Source: Burkholderiales bacterium
Lineage (GTDB): Bacteria; Pseudomonadota; Gammaproteobacteria; Burkholderiales; JAEUOS01
Reading direction: 5' to 3'
DNA length: 42,446 nt
NCBI GenBank assembly: GCA_016790695.1
Contig: JAEUOS010000164.1
Location: 1 to 42,446 of the forward strand
Part shown: positions 1 to 8,485 of the stretch, in pieces
How the letters are laid out: each line of letters starts with the position of its first letter
Numbering within the stretch: position 1 is the first letter of the stretch
The notes under the pieces: model-generated
Database searches by the model: none
The model's input: only the letters and a program-made list of their open reading frames with translations
What the model was told of the DNA's origin: nothing
Translations under genes and position numbers: made by a program

Positions 1-1
1 G

Positions 2-841
2 GTGATCCTGCAGCACGGCGGCGGGCAGACACGCCATGCCTGGAAGGGCGCGGGCGAGAAACTCGGCGCGGCCGGCTTCCACGCGGTGGCCTTCGACGCG
101 CGCGGCCACGGCGACTCGGACTGGGCCGGCGACGGTGTCTACGGCCAGGACGTCATGGTCGAGGATCTGAAGTGCGTCGTCGCCGCGCTGGGCAACCGGC
201 GGCCGGTGCTGGTCGGCGCCTCGATGGGCGGTGGCACCAGCCTGGTCGCTGCCGGCGAGGATCACGTCGACGCGACCGCGCTGGTGATGGTCGACGTCGG
301 CCCGCGCATCGAGCCCGAAGGCTTCGACAACATCCAGGCGTTCATGAGCCAGAAGCCGGGAGGGTTTGCGTCGCTGCAGGAGGTCGCCGATGCCATCGCC
401 AGCTATCAGCCGCATCGTCCGCGCCCGCGCACCCTCGATGGGCTGGCGAAGAACGTGCGCCTAGGGGCGGACGGCAAGTATCGCTGGCACTGGGACCCGC
501 GCTACCGCGCGGGCCTGCGCGACCTCGACAAGCGCCGCGCGCGCCTCGAGGCGTGCGCGCGCAACCTGAGGCTGCCGGTGCTGCTGGTACGCGGCGGGCT
601 CTCGGACGTGCTGAGCGAGACGGGCGCCCAGGAGTTCCTGCGCCTGTGCCCGCAGAGCGAATACGTCAATGTCGCCGGTGCCGCCCACATGGTGGCGGGG
701 GATCGCAACGACATCTTCGGCAGCGCGGTGATCGAGTTCCTCACCCGTGTCGTGCCTCCCGGGGGAACCCCGGCGCACCCGGCGCACGCGACGCGCCCGC
801 ACCACGAGGGGCCGCCGGGGGATGTGAACGACGTGCCGTGA
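2..841 (+). CDS. alpha/beta hydrolase, 5'-truncated by the window edge
   Basis: The reading frame is open to the left edge, so the annotated first codon (GTG at 2) is probably internal and some 20-30 N-terminal residues are missing. The visible 279 residues show an alpha/beta-hydrolase fold. There is an oxyanion-hole HGGG near residues 5-8 and the strand-loop FDARGHGDS near 31-39. The nucleophile elbow GASMGG has Ser74, and the acid is probably in GGLSDV near 198-203. The catalytic His is in GAAHMVAGD near 230. This matches hydrolase/haloperoxidase-like members that act on esters or related small molecules; the substrate cannot be read from sequence. The C-terminal 30 residues are rich in Pro, His and Gly and lie outside the fold. 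The gene converges on the tRNA gene to its right. Confidence 0.85.
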   Translation: MILQHGGGQTRHAWKGAGEKLGAAGFHAVAFDARGHGDSDWAGDGVYGQDVMVEDLKCVVAALGNRRPVLVGASMGGGTSLVAAGEDHVDATALVMVDVGPRIEPEGFDNIQAFMSQKPGGFASLQEVADAIASYQPHRPRPRTLDGLAKNVRLGADGKYRWHWDPRYRAGLRDLDKRRARLEACARNLRLPVLLVRGGLSDVLSETGAQEFLRLCPQSEYVNVAGAAHMVAGDRNDIFGSAVIEFLTRVVPPGGTPAHPAHATRPHHEGPPGDVNDVP

Positions 842-918
842 CGGTGCGCGGCGCCGGCCGAATCGCGCGCGTCATCGACCGCGGGCTCAGCGTCGAGCGG
901 CGCGGGCGCGACGCCCGC

Positions 919-952
919 AAAAGACAAAGCCAACCGCGACGGGTTGGCTTTG
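919..952 (-). terminator. rho-independent terminator after tRNA-Ala
   Basis: On the minus strand, 6 nt past the tRNA CCA end, a perfect 11-bp inverted repeat (arms 942-952 and 925-935, CAAAGCCAACC with its complement) encloses a 6-nt loop. It is followed by TCTTTT. This is a textbook intrinsic terminator for the minus-strand tRNA transcript. Confidence 0.85.
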
Positions 953-958
953 GAATTC

Positions 959-1034
<76 letters not shown>

Positions 1035-1046
1035 AGAACAAAGAGC

Positions 1047-1052
1047 ATTTTA
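1047..1052 (-). promoter_or_regulatory. possible -10 element for the tRNA-Ala gene
   Basis: The minus strand reads TAAAAT (5/6 match to TATAAT) in an AT-rich pocket ending 12 nt before the mature tRNA 5' end. That fits a transcript with a short 5' leader. No good -35 hexamer was seen 16-18 nt upstream, so the call is tentative; the tRNA could also be read through from the helicase gene. Confidence 0.35.
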
Positions 1053-1080
1053 CCAAATTCCGGCCCGATGCGGCGCCGCG

Positions 1081-3192
1081 CTAGGCCCACGCGGCACGCG
1101 CCTGTCGGCGAATGTCGAGGACCGGGCCGCCCGGCGCGGCCGGCAGGCCCGACGCCGGCGCGGGCGGCCAGGCCAACTGCTCGTAGCGGCCCAGGTCGGC
1201 ATCGGCGATGAAGCGGCTGCGCGCCGCGTAGACGTGGCGGTCGCCGCGCACGGCCTGTTGCGTCACGTAGAAGCGCTGCGGCACCACCAGGTGCAGGCGC
1301 TCCTTCGCGCGCGTCATCGCGACATAGAGCAGGCGGCGCTCCTCCTCGATCTCCTCGCGCGTGCCCACCGCCATGTCGGAAGGGATGCAGCCGTCGACCA
1401 CATTGAGCACGTGGACCGCGGTCCATTCCTGGCCCTTGGCGGAATGGATCGTCGAGAGGACCAGGTAGTCGTCGTCGCGGTGCGTGCGATCCGAGCGGTC
1501 GCTGGTCGCCTCGGGCGGATCGAGCGTCAATTCGGTCAGGAAGCGCTCGCGCGAGGCATAGCCGGCCGCCAGCGCGCTCAGCTGATCGAGATCGGCACGC
1601 CGTGCGCCGGCGTCGTCGTAGAGGCGCTCGAGCTGCGGCAGGTACCAGGCCCGGGCCGCCTCGAGGTCGGCCGGCCAGGCGCGGGCGGCGCGCAGGGCCG
1701 CGAACATCGCAACGAAGTCCTGCCATTCCTGCGGCGCCACCGCGCCCGGCGGCAGGAACGTCGCCAGGGCCGCGCCCGGGTCGGCGGCCGTGTCGAGCCG
1801 GTCGAGCACCCGCGCCGCGGTCACCGGGCCGACGCCAGGAATCAGGCGCAGCACGCGCAGCCCGGCGATGCGGCCCTGCGGGTTCTCCGCCATGCGCAGG
1901 ATCGCGAGCAGGTCCTTGATGTGGGCCGCCTCCAGGAACTTGAGCCCGCCGAACTTGACGAACGGGATGTCGCGTCGCGCCAGTTCGAGTTCGAGCGCCG
2001 CGCTGTGCGAGGCGGTGCGGAACAGCACGGCCTGCGCCTTGAGGGCGAGGCCGCCCTCGCGCTCCTCGAGGACGCGTTCGGCCACCCAGCGCGCCTGCGC
2101 GGCCTCGTCGGGCACCGCGACCAGTTGCGGCGCGCGCGTGCCGCCGCGGTCGGTCCACAGCGCCTTGGCATGGCGCTCGGCAGCGCGTCCGATCAGCGTG
2201 TTGGAGGCGTCAAGGATCGGCCGGGTCGAGCGGTAGTTGCGCTCGAGCGTCAGCACGCGCGCGGCGCCGAATTCCGCCGGGAAGTCCAGGATGTTGCGTA
2301 CCGTCGCGCCCCGGAACGAATAGATCGCCTGCGCGTCGTCGCCCACCACCATCAGGCCGCGCCCATCGGGCTTCAGACGCTTGAGGATCGCCGCCTGCAG
2401 GCGATTGGTGTCCTGGTATTCATCCACCAGCACATGGTCGAAGCGCTCCCCGATCTCGGCCGCCAGCCCCGCGTCCTCGAGCATGCCGGCCCAGAACAGC
2501 AGCAGGTCGTCGTAATCCAGCACGTTCTGTGCGGCCTTGGCCTCCACGTACGCGCCGAACAGCCGCTTGAGCGGCGCCTGCCACTCGGCGCACCACGGAT
2601 AGGCGCTCTGCAGCACCTGCTCCAGGGAGGCGCAGGTGTTGACCACGCGCGAATAGATCGCCAGGCACGTGCCCTTGTGCGGGAAGCGCTTCGCGGTCTC
2701 GGCGAGGCCGAGTTCCAGGCGCGTGAGCCCCATCAGGTCCTCGGCGTCGCCGCGGTCGTGAATGGTGAAGCCCGGCGCAAGCCCGATGCGCGGGGCATAC
2801 TCGCGCAGCAGGCGCGCGCCGATGCCATGGAAGGTGCCGGCCCAGGGCAGGGCGGGCGCGTCGGCACCGTCGCGCCGTCCCAGCACGCGCGCCACCACGC
2901 GCCCGGCGCGGCGTTCCATCTCCTGCGCCGCGCGGCGCGAAAAGGTGAGCAGCAGGAGGCGCTGCGCATCGGCGCCGGCGACGATCAGGCGCGCCACGCG
3001 ATGCGCGAGCGTATTGGTCTTGCCCGAGCCGGCACCGGCGACGAGCAGCAGCGGCGCCGGCCCGCCGGGCAGCAGCGGCGGCGCCGCGTCGGCGCCGATC
3101 CCGTGCTCGACCGCGGCACGCTGCTCGGCATTGAGATCGGCGAACGGGTCGTCACCGCGGGCTGCGGCAGGGGCGCGGGCGAGGGCGGGCAT
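1081..3192 (-). CDS. UvrD/PcrA-family ATP-dependent DNA helicase (SOS-linked)
   Basis: This 703-residue superfamily 1A 3'-5' helicase has its motifs in order. Walker A AGAGSGKT is near 52-59, motif Ia LLLTFSRRAAQ near 81, and GTFHGIG near 119. The DEYQDT box is at 257-262, motif III VVGDDAQAIYSFRG follows, then ERNYRS (IV), HSAKGQEW (V) and LLYVAMTRA (VI). It lacks the C-terminal tail ending KLEPR that marks the housekeeping UvrD elsewhere in this window, so it is a paralogue rather than uvrD itself. Such proteins unwind DNA during repair. A LexA-type operator sits immediately before the ATG and implies induction by DNA damage. There is no Shine-Dalgarno sequence before this ATG. The substrate preference is unknown. 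Confidence 0.9.
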   Translation of the reverse strand: MPALARAPAAARGDDPFADLNAEQRAAVEHGIGADAAPPLLPGGPAPLLLVAGAGSGKTNTLAHRVARLIVAGADAQRLLLLTFSRRAAQEMERRAGRVVARVLGRRDGADAPALPWAGTFHGIGARLLREYAPRIGLAPGFTIHDRGDAEDLMGLTRLELGLAETAKRFPHKGTCLAIYSRVVNTCASLEQVLQSAYPWCAEWQAPLKRLFGAYVEAKAAQNVLDYDDLLLFWAGMLEDAGLAAEIGERFDHVLVDEYQDTNRLQAAILKRLKPDGRGLMVVGDDAQAIYSFRGATVRNILDFPAEFGAARVLTLERNYRSTRPILDASNTLIGRAAERHAKALWTDRGGTRAPQLVAVPDEAAQARWVAERVLEEREGGLALKAQAVLFRTASHSAALELELARRDIPFVKFGGLKFLEAAHIKDLLAILRMAENPQGRIAGLRVLRLIPGVGPVTAARVLDRLDTAADPGAALATFLPPGAVAPQEWQDFVAMFAALRAARAWPADLEAARAWYLPQLERLYDDAGARRADLDQLSALAAGYASRERFLTELTLDPPEATSDRSDRTHRDDDYLVLSTIHSAKGQEWTAVHVLNVVDGCIPSDMAVGTREEIEEERRLLYVAMTRAKERLHLVVPQRFYVTQQAVRGDRHVYAARSRFIADADLGRYEQLAWPPAPASGLPAAPGGPVLDIRRQARAAWA

Positions 3193-3194
3193 GC

Positions 3195-3210
3195 CTGTAT
3201 ATTAATACAG
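3195..3210 (-). promoter_or_regulatory. LexA (SOS) box overlapping the helicase promoter/start
   Basis: On the minus strand the sequence is CTGTATTAATATACAG. It has the invariant CTGT-N8-ACAG of LexA boxes and matches 14 of 16 positions of the enterobacterial consensus CTGTATATATATACAG. It ends only 2 nt before the helicase ATG at 3192. The AT-rich core could also serve as the -10 element (TATTAA or TAATAT), so bound LexA would block RNA polymerase directly. Confidence 0.85.
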
Positions 3211-3248
3211 ACACCGCGATGCAGGCTCCGGCGCGTGCGCCGCGCCGC

Positions 3249-3611
3249 CTACGCGCCGGCGATGTGGCGCGCCATCGCCTCGATCACCGCATCGGCCTCG
3301 CCGACCGCGCCGCGCAGCGTCAGCCGCAGCGCCGGGTGGCGCGCGCGCGCGGCGTCGAGCATGCGCGGCAGGTCGCGCTTGAGGTGCCCGCCCTGCGCCA
3401 TGAAGACCGGGACGACGTCGAGCGCCGTGGCACCCGCCGCCACGGCGGCCGCGATCGCGCCGTCGAGGTCGGGCGACATGAATTCGAGGAATGCGAGGCG
3501 CACCTGGGCGCCGGGCGCGCGCGCCGCGACCGCGTCGCGCAGGCGCTCGAACGGGCGCGCCCATTCGGGATCGCGGGCGCCGTGGGCGAAGAGGATGATG
3601 GCGGTGGACAC
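3249..3611 (-). CDS. CbiX/SirB-like small sirohydrochlorin chelatase
   Basis: This 120-residue protein has the size of the short, single-domain CbiX class (CbiX-S), which inserts cobalt, nickel or iron into sirohydrochlorin-type tetrapyrroles and works as a homodimer. The two expected metal/catalytic histidines are visible: His10 in ILFAHGARDPEW and His76 in VFMAQGGHLKRDLP. The LEFMSPDL segment near 42-49 is also typical. The start is GTG at 3611. Genes for cobalamin or siroheme synthesis are not adjacent, so the metal and pathway (B12, siroheme or F430-like) cannot be decided. The gene lies 38 bp upstream of the LexA box, so it is unlikely to share the helicase promoter. Confidence 0.8.
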   Translation of the reverse strand: MSTAIILFAHGARDPEWARPFERLRDAVAARAPGAQVRLAFLEFMSPDLDGAIAAAVAAGATALDVVPVFMAQGGHLKRDLPRMLDAARARHPALRLTLRGAVGEADAVIEAMARHIAGA

Positions 3612-3653
3612 GGATCGGCTCCCGGTCGGTGGCGGCGCGGACGCGGCGCCGGT

Positions 3654-4571
3654 TCAGGTCTCGGTGGCGTTGACGACGGCGTCGACCTGGCGCCGCAGCC
3701 AGCGGGCCGCGCTCGCGGCGTGGGTGCGCTCGTGCCACAACTGGTAGAAGCGCATCGGCGGAAACGCCAGCGGCGCCGGATGCACGACCAGCGCCGCCTG
3801 CCGCGCGCAGCTTTCGGCGAACCGGCGCCCGGTGGTGAACAGCAGGTCGGTGCGCGCCAGCACGGCAGGCACCAGGTGGAAGTAGGGCAGTTCGACGCGC
3901 CGGATGCGCTCGATGCCGCAGGCGGCCAGGTGGCCGTCGATGCTGCCGGGCACGCCGCCCGCGTAACGCGGCGGCGCCAGATGGCTGGCCGCCCGGTAGG
4001 CCGCCGCCGTCAGCAGCCCGCTCCGGGCCAGCGGATGGCCGGCGCGCATCATGACCACCACCTCGTCGTCGAACAGCGGGCTCAGGCGCAGGTAGGGCGG
4101 CGGATCGGGCCAGTTGCCGATCACGACGTCGATCTCGCCGGACTCGAGCAGGCGCTCATAGTCGAGCCCCGCGACCAGCGGCCGCACCGTCAGGCACGCC
4201 AGCGGCGCGAGCCGCGCGAGGCGCGCGACGAGCAGCGGCAGGAAATCGGCGTCGAGGTAGTCCGGCGCGGCCAGGCCGAAGCGGCGCGTGGTCTCGCGCG
4301 GGTCGAACGCCCGGACCTGCTCGACGATCGCGTCGACGCCGTCGAGCGCGCGGGCGGCGTGGACGGCAAGCTCGGCCGCGCGCGCCGTCGGGGCCATGCC
4401 CGAGCGCGTGCGCACCAGGATGGCGTCTCCCGTCAGGTCGCGCAGGCGCTTGAGCGCCGCGCTCACCGCCGGCTGCGACGTGCCGAGGCGGTCCGCCGCG
4501 CGCGACACGCTCGCCTCCGCGACCACCGTGCGCAGCACGCGCAGCAGGTGGACGTCCAGGCCCTCGCGCAT
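3654..4571 (-). CDS. LysR-family transcriptional regulator, divergent to xdhA
   Basis: This 305-residue protein has the LysR layout. The N-terminal winged helix-turn-helix (residues about 5-65) contains SRAADRLGTSQPAVSAALKR. A linker follows, then a periplasmic-binding-like effector domain from about residue 90 to the end. It is transcribed away from the xanthine dehydrogenase genes across a 71-bp gap, the usual position of a LysR activator acting on the divergent operon. Control of the purine genes by this protein is therefore the likely role, perhaps with a purine intermediate as co-inducer; that part is inference. The effector-binding residues do not reveal the ligand. Confidence 0.85.
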   Translation of the reverse strand: MREGLDVHLLRVLRTVVAEASVSRAADRLGTSQPAVSAALKRLRDLTGDAILVRTRSGMAPTARAAELAVHAARALDGVDAIVEQVRAFDPRETTRRFGLAAPDYLDADFLPLLVARLARLAPLACLTVRPLVAGLDYERLLESGEIDVVIGNWPDPPPYLRLSPLFDDEVVVMMRAGHPLARSGLLTAAAYRAASHLAPPRYAGGVPGSIDGHLAACGIERIRRVELPYFHLVPAVLARTDLLFTTGRRFAESCARQAALVVHPAPLAFPPMRFYQLWHERTHAASAARWLRRQVDAVVNATET

Positions 4572-4629
4572 AAAGGCAAACCCATGTTGACTATATGTCC
4601 GCCATTATGCGATTTTCGCGCCTTCGCCC

Positions 4630-4635
4630 TATAGT
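4630..4635 (+). promoter_or_regulatory. possible -10 element of xdhA giving a leaderless mRNA
   Basis: TATAGT (5/6 to TATAAT) ends 7 nt before the xdhA ATG at 4643, so transcription would begin at or next to the start codon. No Shine-Dalgarno sequence precedes the ATG, which fits a leaderless message. The -35 region is poor. A minus-strand TATAGT at 4590-4595 could serve the LysR gene, placing both promoters in one 71-bp region. Confidence 0.35.
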
Positions 4636-4642
4636 GCCCCGC

Positions 4643-6157
4643 ATGTCCGACGCCATCCGCTTCGTCCTCAACGGCCGCCGCACCGAGGTGACCGGCCTGG
4701 ACCCGCACACCCCGCTCCTGACCTGGCTGCGCGAGCACGCCGGCCTGACCGGCACCAAGGAAGGCTGTGCCGAGGGCGATTGCGGCGCCTGCACCGTCGT
4801 CGTCGGCAGCGCCGACGGCGCGGGCGGCGTGCGCCTGGCCCCGCTCAACGCCTGCATCTGCCTGCTGCCCAGCATCGACGGCAGGGCGGTGTTCACCGTC
4901 GAGGGCCTGGGCGGCGACGCGCGCCCGCACCCCGTGCAGCAGGCGCTGGTCGACTGCCATGGCTCGCAGTGCGGGTTCTGCACGCCGGGATTCGTGATGA
5001 GCCTGCTCGCGCTCTACAAGTCCGATCCCGCGCCGACGCGCGATGCCGCGACCGCCGCGCTGGCCGGCAATCTGTGCCGCTGCACCGGGTACCGCCCGAT
5101 CCTCGACGCCGCCGTGCGCATGGCCGAGACCGGCGCCGCCCGCATGGTCGAACCCGACCCCGGGCCCGCGCCGCTGGCGGACTGGCTGGCGACCCCGGCC
5201 GGCGCCGCGAACGGCCGGCATCCGGGCGAGGCCGCGCTGGCCGACATGCTCGCCGCGCTGGCACGCGACGACGATTTTTCCTATGCCGCCGCTGGCGCGA
5301 CCTTTCACGCGCCGCGCAGCGCCGACGCGTTCGGCCGCCTGGTCGAGGCGCATCCGCAGGCATGGATTCTTGCCGGCGGCACCGATGTCGGCCTGTGGAT
5401 CAACAAGGGGCTGCAGCGCGCGCCCACCATCATCCACACCGGGCGCGTGGCGGGGCTCGATGCGATCGGCACGGTGGACGGCGGGCTCTCGATCGGCGCC
5501 GCGGTGCCGCTGGAGGCGGCGTTCCAGGCACTCAACCGCCACTATCCGGAGCTTGCGCCCCTGTGGCTGCGCTTCGCCTCGCCGCCGATCCGCGCCGCCG
5601 GCACGCTGGGCGGCAACGTCGCCAACGGCTCGCCGATCGGCGACTCGATGCCCGTGCTGATCGCGCTCGGCGCCCGCGTCGTCCTGCGCCGAGGCACGGC
5701 GACGCGCGAACTGGCGCTCGAGGACCTGTACCTCGACTATCGCCGGCAGGCGCGCGCGGCAGGGGAGTGGGTCGAGCGCGTCGTCGTGCCCGCGCGGCGC
5801 GCCGGCGCGCATGTCGCCGGATACAAGAACGCGAAGCGCGACGAGCAGGACATCTCCGCGGTCTGCCTCGGGGCAGCGTTCGTGCGCGACGGCGAGCGCG
5901 CGCGCGACGTGCGCATCGCCTACGGCGGCCTGGCCGGGATTCCCAGGCGCGCCCGCGCGGCCGAGGCGGCGCTCGAAGGCGCGGTGTGGGAAGAAGCGGC
6001 GCTGCGGCGCGCGATGGCCGCCCTCGCCGACGACTTCACGCCCCTGTCGGACATGCGCGCGAGCGCGGCCTATCGGATGAAAGTGGCGCGGAACCTGCTA
6101 CTGCGTCTTTTCCATGAGACCACGGGCGCCGGCGGCGAAACGCGGGTGATCGGATGA
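4643..6157 (+). CDS. xdhA: xanthine dehydrogenase small subunit (FeS/FAD)
   Basis: This 504-residue subunit passes electrons from the molybdenum site through two [2Fe-2S] clusters to FAD and NAD+. The plant-type ferredoxin cluster ligands are Cys42, Cys47, Cys50 and Cys72. The second cluster uses Cys110, Cys113, Cys145 and Cys147 (CGFCTPGF ... CRCTGYRP). The FAD-binding domain follows from about residue 200, with LAGGTDVGLWINK and GNVANGSPIGDSMP. The start at 4643 is preferred over an upstream in-frame ATG at 4595 because it matches the usual family N-terminus. The stop overlaps the next start as ATGA, so xdhA and xdhB are translationally coupled. The bipartite XdhA/XdhB form is the standard proteobacterial one. 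Confidence 0.95.
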   Translation: MSDAIRFVLNGRRTEVTGLDPHTPLLTWLREHAGLTGTKEGCAEGDCGACTVVVGSADGAGGVRLAPLNACICLLPSIDGRAVFTVEGLGGDARPHPVQQALVDCHGSQCGFCTPGFVMSLLALYKSDPAPTRDAATAALAGNLCRCTGYRPILDAAVRMAETGAARMVEPDPGPAPLADWLATPAGAANGRHPGEAALADMLAALARDDDFSYAAAGATFHAPRSADAFGRLVEAHPQAWILAGGTDVGLWINKGLQRAPTIIHTGRVAGLDAIGTVDGGLSIGAAVPLEAAFQALNRHYPELAPLWLRFASPPIRAAGTLGGNVANGSPIGDSMPVLIALGARVVLRRGTATRELALEDLYLDYRRQARAAGEWVERVVVPARRAGAHVAGYKNAKRDEQDISAVCLGAAFVRDGERARDVRIAYGGLAGIPRRARAAEAALEGAVWEEAALRRAMAALADDFTPLSDMRASAAYRMKVARNLLLRLFHETTGAGGETRVIG

Positions 6158-8481
6158 ACGCGCCGCTCCCCCTGGCAGGCGTCGGCGCCGGCGGCGCGGT
6201 CGGCAGCGCGCTGCGCCACGAGTCGGCGCTGCTGCACGTCGCCGGCCAGGCGACCTACATCGACGACATCGCGGTGCCTCCCGGGACGCTGCACGCCGCC
6301 TTCGGCGTGGCCGCGCATGCGCATGCGCGCCTGACCTCGATCGACCTCGCCGCGGTGCGCGCCGCCCCCGGCGTCGTCGACGTGCTCACCGCGGCCGACC
6401 TGCCGGGGGCCAACAACTACGGCGGCATCGTCGCCGACGACCCGCTGCTGGCCGCCGGGCGCATCGACTACCACGGGCAGCCGCTGTTCCTCGTGCTCGC
6501 GCAGTCCCATCTTGCGGCCCGGCGTGCGGCGCGCCTCGCCCGGGTCGAGGCCGAGGCGCTGCCGGCGATCCTCACGATCGAGGACGCGATCGCCGCCGCC
6601 TCCTACATCGCGCCGCCGCGCGAACTGGTCAGGGGCGATCCGGACGCGGCCATCCGTGCCGCGCCGCACCGCCTCAGCGGCCGCACGCGCTGCGGCGGCC
6701 AGGACCATTTCTATCTCGAAGGGCAGGTCGCGCTCGCCTACCCCGACGAGGACGGGCAGGTGCGGATCGTGTCGTCGACCCAGCACCCGACGGAGGTGCA
6801 GCACCTGGTGGCCCACGCGCTCGATCTGCCCGCGCACGCGGTGCGGGTCGAATGCCGGCGCATGGGCGGCGGGTTCGGCGGCAAGGAATCGCAGCCGGCG
6901 CTGCTCGCCTGCATGGCGGCGATCGCGGCGCGGCGCACCGGGCGTCCGGTGAAGCTGCGCCTGGACCGCGACGACGACATGGTGATCACCGGCAAGCGCC
7001 ACCCGTTCCTGATCGAGTACGAGGTCGGGCACGACGCGCGCGGCCGCATCCTCGGCGCGCGGTTCCTGCTCGCATCGAACTGCGGCTACTCGACCGACCT
7101 GTCGGGCCCGGTCAACGACCGCGCGATCTGCCATGTCGACAACGCCTACTTCCTCGCGCACGTGGCGGTGCGCAACCTGCAGTGCCGCACCCACACCGTC
7201 TCCAACACCGCCTTTCGCGGCTTCGGCGGGCCGCAGGGGATGTTCGCGATCGAGCACGCGATCGACGCCATCGCGCGCGCGCTCGGCGCCGACCCGCTCG
7301 ACGTGCGGCGCGCCAACTACTACGGCGGCGCCGGGCGCGACACCACCCACTACGGCCAGACGGTCGACGACAACATCCTGGCGGCCATCACCGACGACCT
7401 CGAGGCGAGCGCCGCGTACCGCACGCGCCGCGCCGCGCTGGCCGCGCGCAACGCGCGCAGCCCGATCGTCAAGCGCGGGCTCGCGCTCACCCCGGTCAAG
7501 TTCGGCATCTCGTTCAACGCCACCCACCTGAACCAGGCCGGCGCGCTGGTCAACATCTACAGCGACGGCTCGGTGCTGGTCAACCATGGCGGCACCGAGA
7601 TGGGCCAGGGCCTGTACACGAAGGTGGCGCAGGTCGTCGCCGAGGAACTCGGCATTCCGGTGACGCGGGTGCGGGTGTCGGCCGCCGACACCCACAAGGT
7701 GCCCAACACGTCGGCGACCGCCGCCTCGAGCGGCTCGGACCTGAACGGCATGGCCGCGCGCGACGCCTGCCGCCAGTTGCGCGCGCGCCTGGCCGCGCAT
7801 GCGGCTGCGCTGTGGGGCGTGGCGCCGGAGGCGGTCCGGTTCGCCGGCGGCCGCGTCGCCAGCGCCGCGCATTCGCTCGCCTTCGACGAACTCGCGCACA
7901 AGGCCTGGTTCGCGCGCGTGTCGCTGTCCGCGCAGGGGTTCTACGCGACCCCCGAGATCCACTGGGACCGCCAGCGCCTGCACGGGCGGCCGTTCTACTA
8001 CTTCGCCTACGGGGTCGCCGCCGCCGAGGTCGCGGTCGACACCCTGACCGGCGAGACCCGCATCGAGCGCGTGGACATTCTCCACGACGTCGGCACCTCC
8101 CTCAATCCGGCGCTCGATCGCGGCCAGGTGGAAGGGGGATTCGTCCAGGGCGCCGGATGGCTGACGAGCGAGGAATTGTGGTGGGACGGGCACGGGCGCC
8201 TCGCCACCCATGCGCCGTCGACCTACAAGATCCCGACCGCCGCCGACGTGCCGCGCGACTTCCGCGTCCGCTTGGTCGACGGCTGCCCGAACCGGGTGCC
8301 GACGATCTACCGGTCCAAGGCGGTCGGCGAGCCGCCGCTGATGCTCGCGCTGTCGGTGTTTCACGCGATCCGCGACGCGGTGGCCAGCCTGGCGCCCGCG
8401 GGGCGGCCCGTGCATCTCGATGCGCCGGCCACTCCGGAAGCCATCCTGGCGGCCATCGACGACCTCCGGGGCGAGGCCTGA
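6154..8481 (+). CDS. xdhB: xanthine dehydrogenase molybdopterin-binding subunit
   Basis: This 775-residue large subunit holds the molybdenum cofactor and hydroxylates hypoxanthine and xanthine to urate. Family motifs seen are GQDHFYLEGQ (substrate-channel Glu), RMGGGFGGKESQ and FRGFGGPQG for cofactor contact, and HGGTEMGQGL. The C-terminal KAVGEPPL has the catalytic base Glu726. Length is normal for bacterial XdhB. It overlaps xdhA by 4 nt and ends 4 nt before xdhC. The combination of large subunit, small subunit and XdhC in one run makes xanthine dehydrogenase far more likely than a CO- or aldehyde-dehydrogenase homologue. Confidence 0.95.
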   Translation: MNAPLPLAGVGAGGAVGSALRHESALLHVAGQATYIDDIAVPPGTLHAAFGVAAHAHARLTSIDLAAVRAAPGVVDVLTAADLPGANNYGGIVADDPLLAAGRIDYHGQPLFLVLAQSHLAARRAARLARVEAEALPAILTIEDAIAAASYIAPPRELVRGDPDAAIRAAPHRLSGRTRCGGQDHFYLEGQVALAYPDEDGQVRIVSSTQHPTEVQHLVAHALDLPAHAVRVECRRMGGGFGGKESQPALLACMAAIAARRTGRPVKLRLDRDDDMVITGKRHPFLIEYEVGHDARGRILGARFLLASNCGYSTDLSGPVNDRAICHVDNAYFLAHVAVRNLQCRTHTVSNTAFRGFGGPQGMFAIEHAIDAIARALGADPLDVRRANYYGGAGRDTTHYGQTVDDNILAAITDDLEASAAYRTRRAALAARNARSPIVKRGLALTPVKFGISFNATHLNQAGALVNIYSDGSVLVNHGGTEMGQGLYTKVAQVVAEELGIPVTRVRVSAADTHKVPNTSATAASSGSDLNGMAARDACRQLRARLAAHAAALWGVAPEAVRFAGGRVASAAHSLAFDELAHKAWFARVSLSAQGFYATPEIHWDRQRLHGRPFYYFAYGVAAAEVAVDTLTGETRIERVDILHDVGTSLNPALDRGQVEGGFVQGAGWLTSEELWWDGHGRLATHAPSTYKIPTAADVPRDFRVRLVDGCPNRVPTIYRSKAVGEPPLMLALSVFHAIRDAVASLAPAGRPVHLDAPATPEAILAAIDDLRGEA

Positions 8482-8485
8482 TCCG

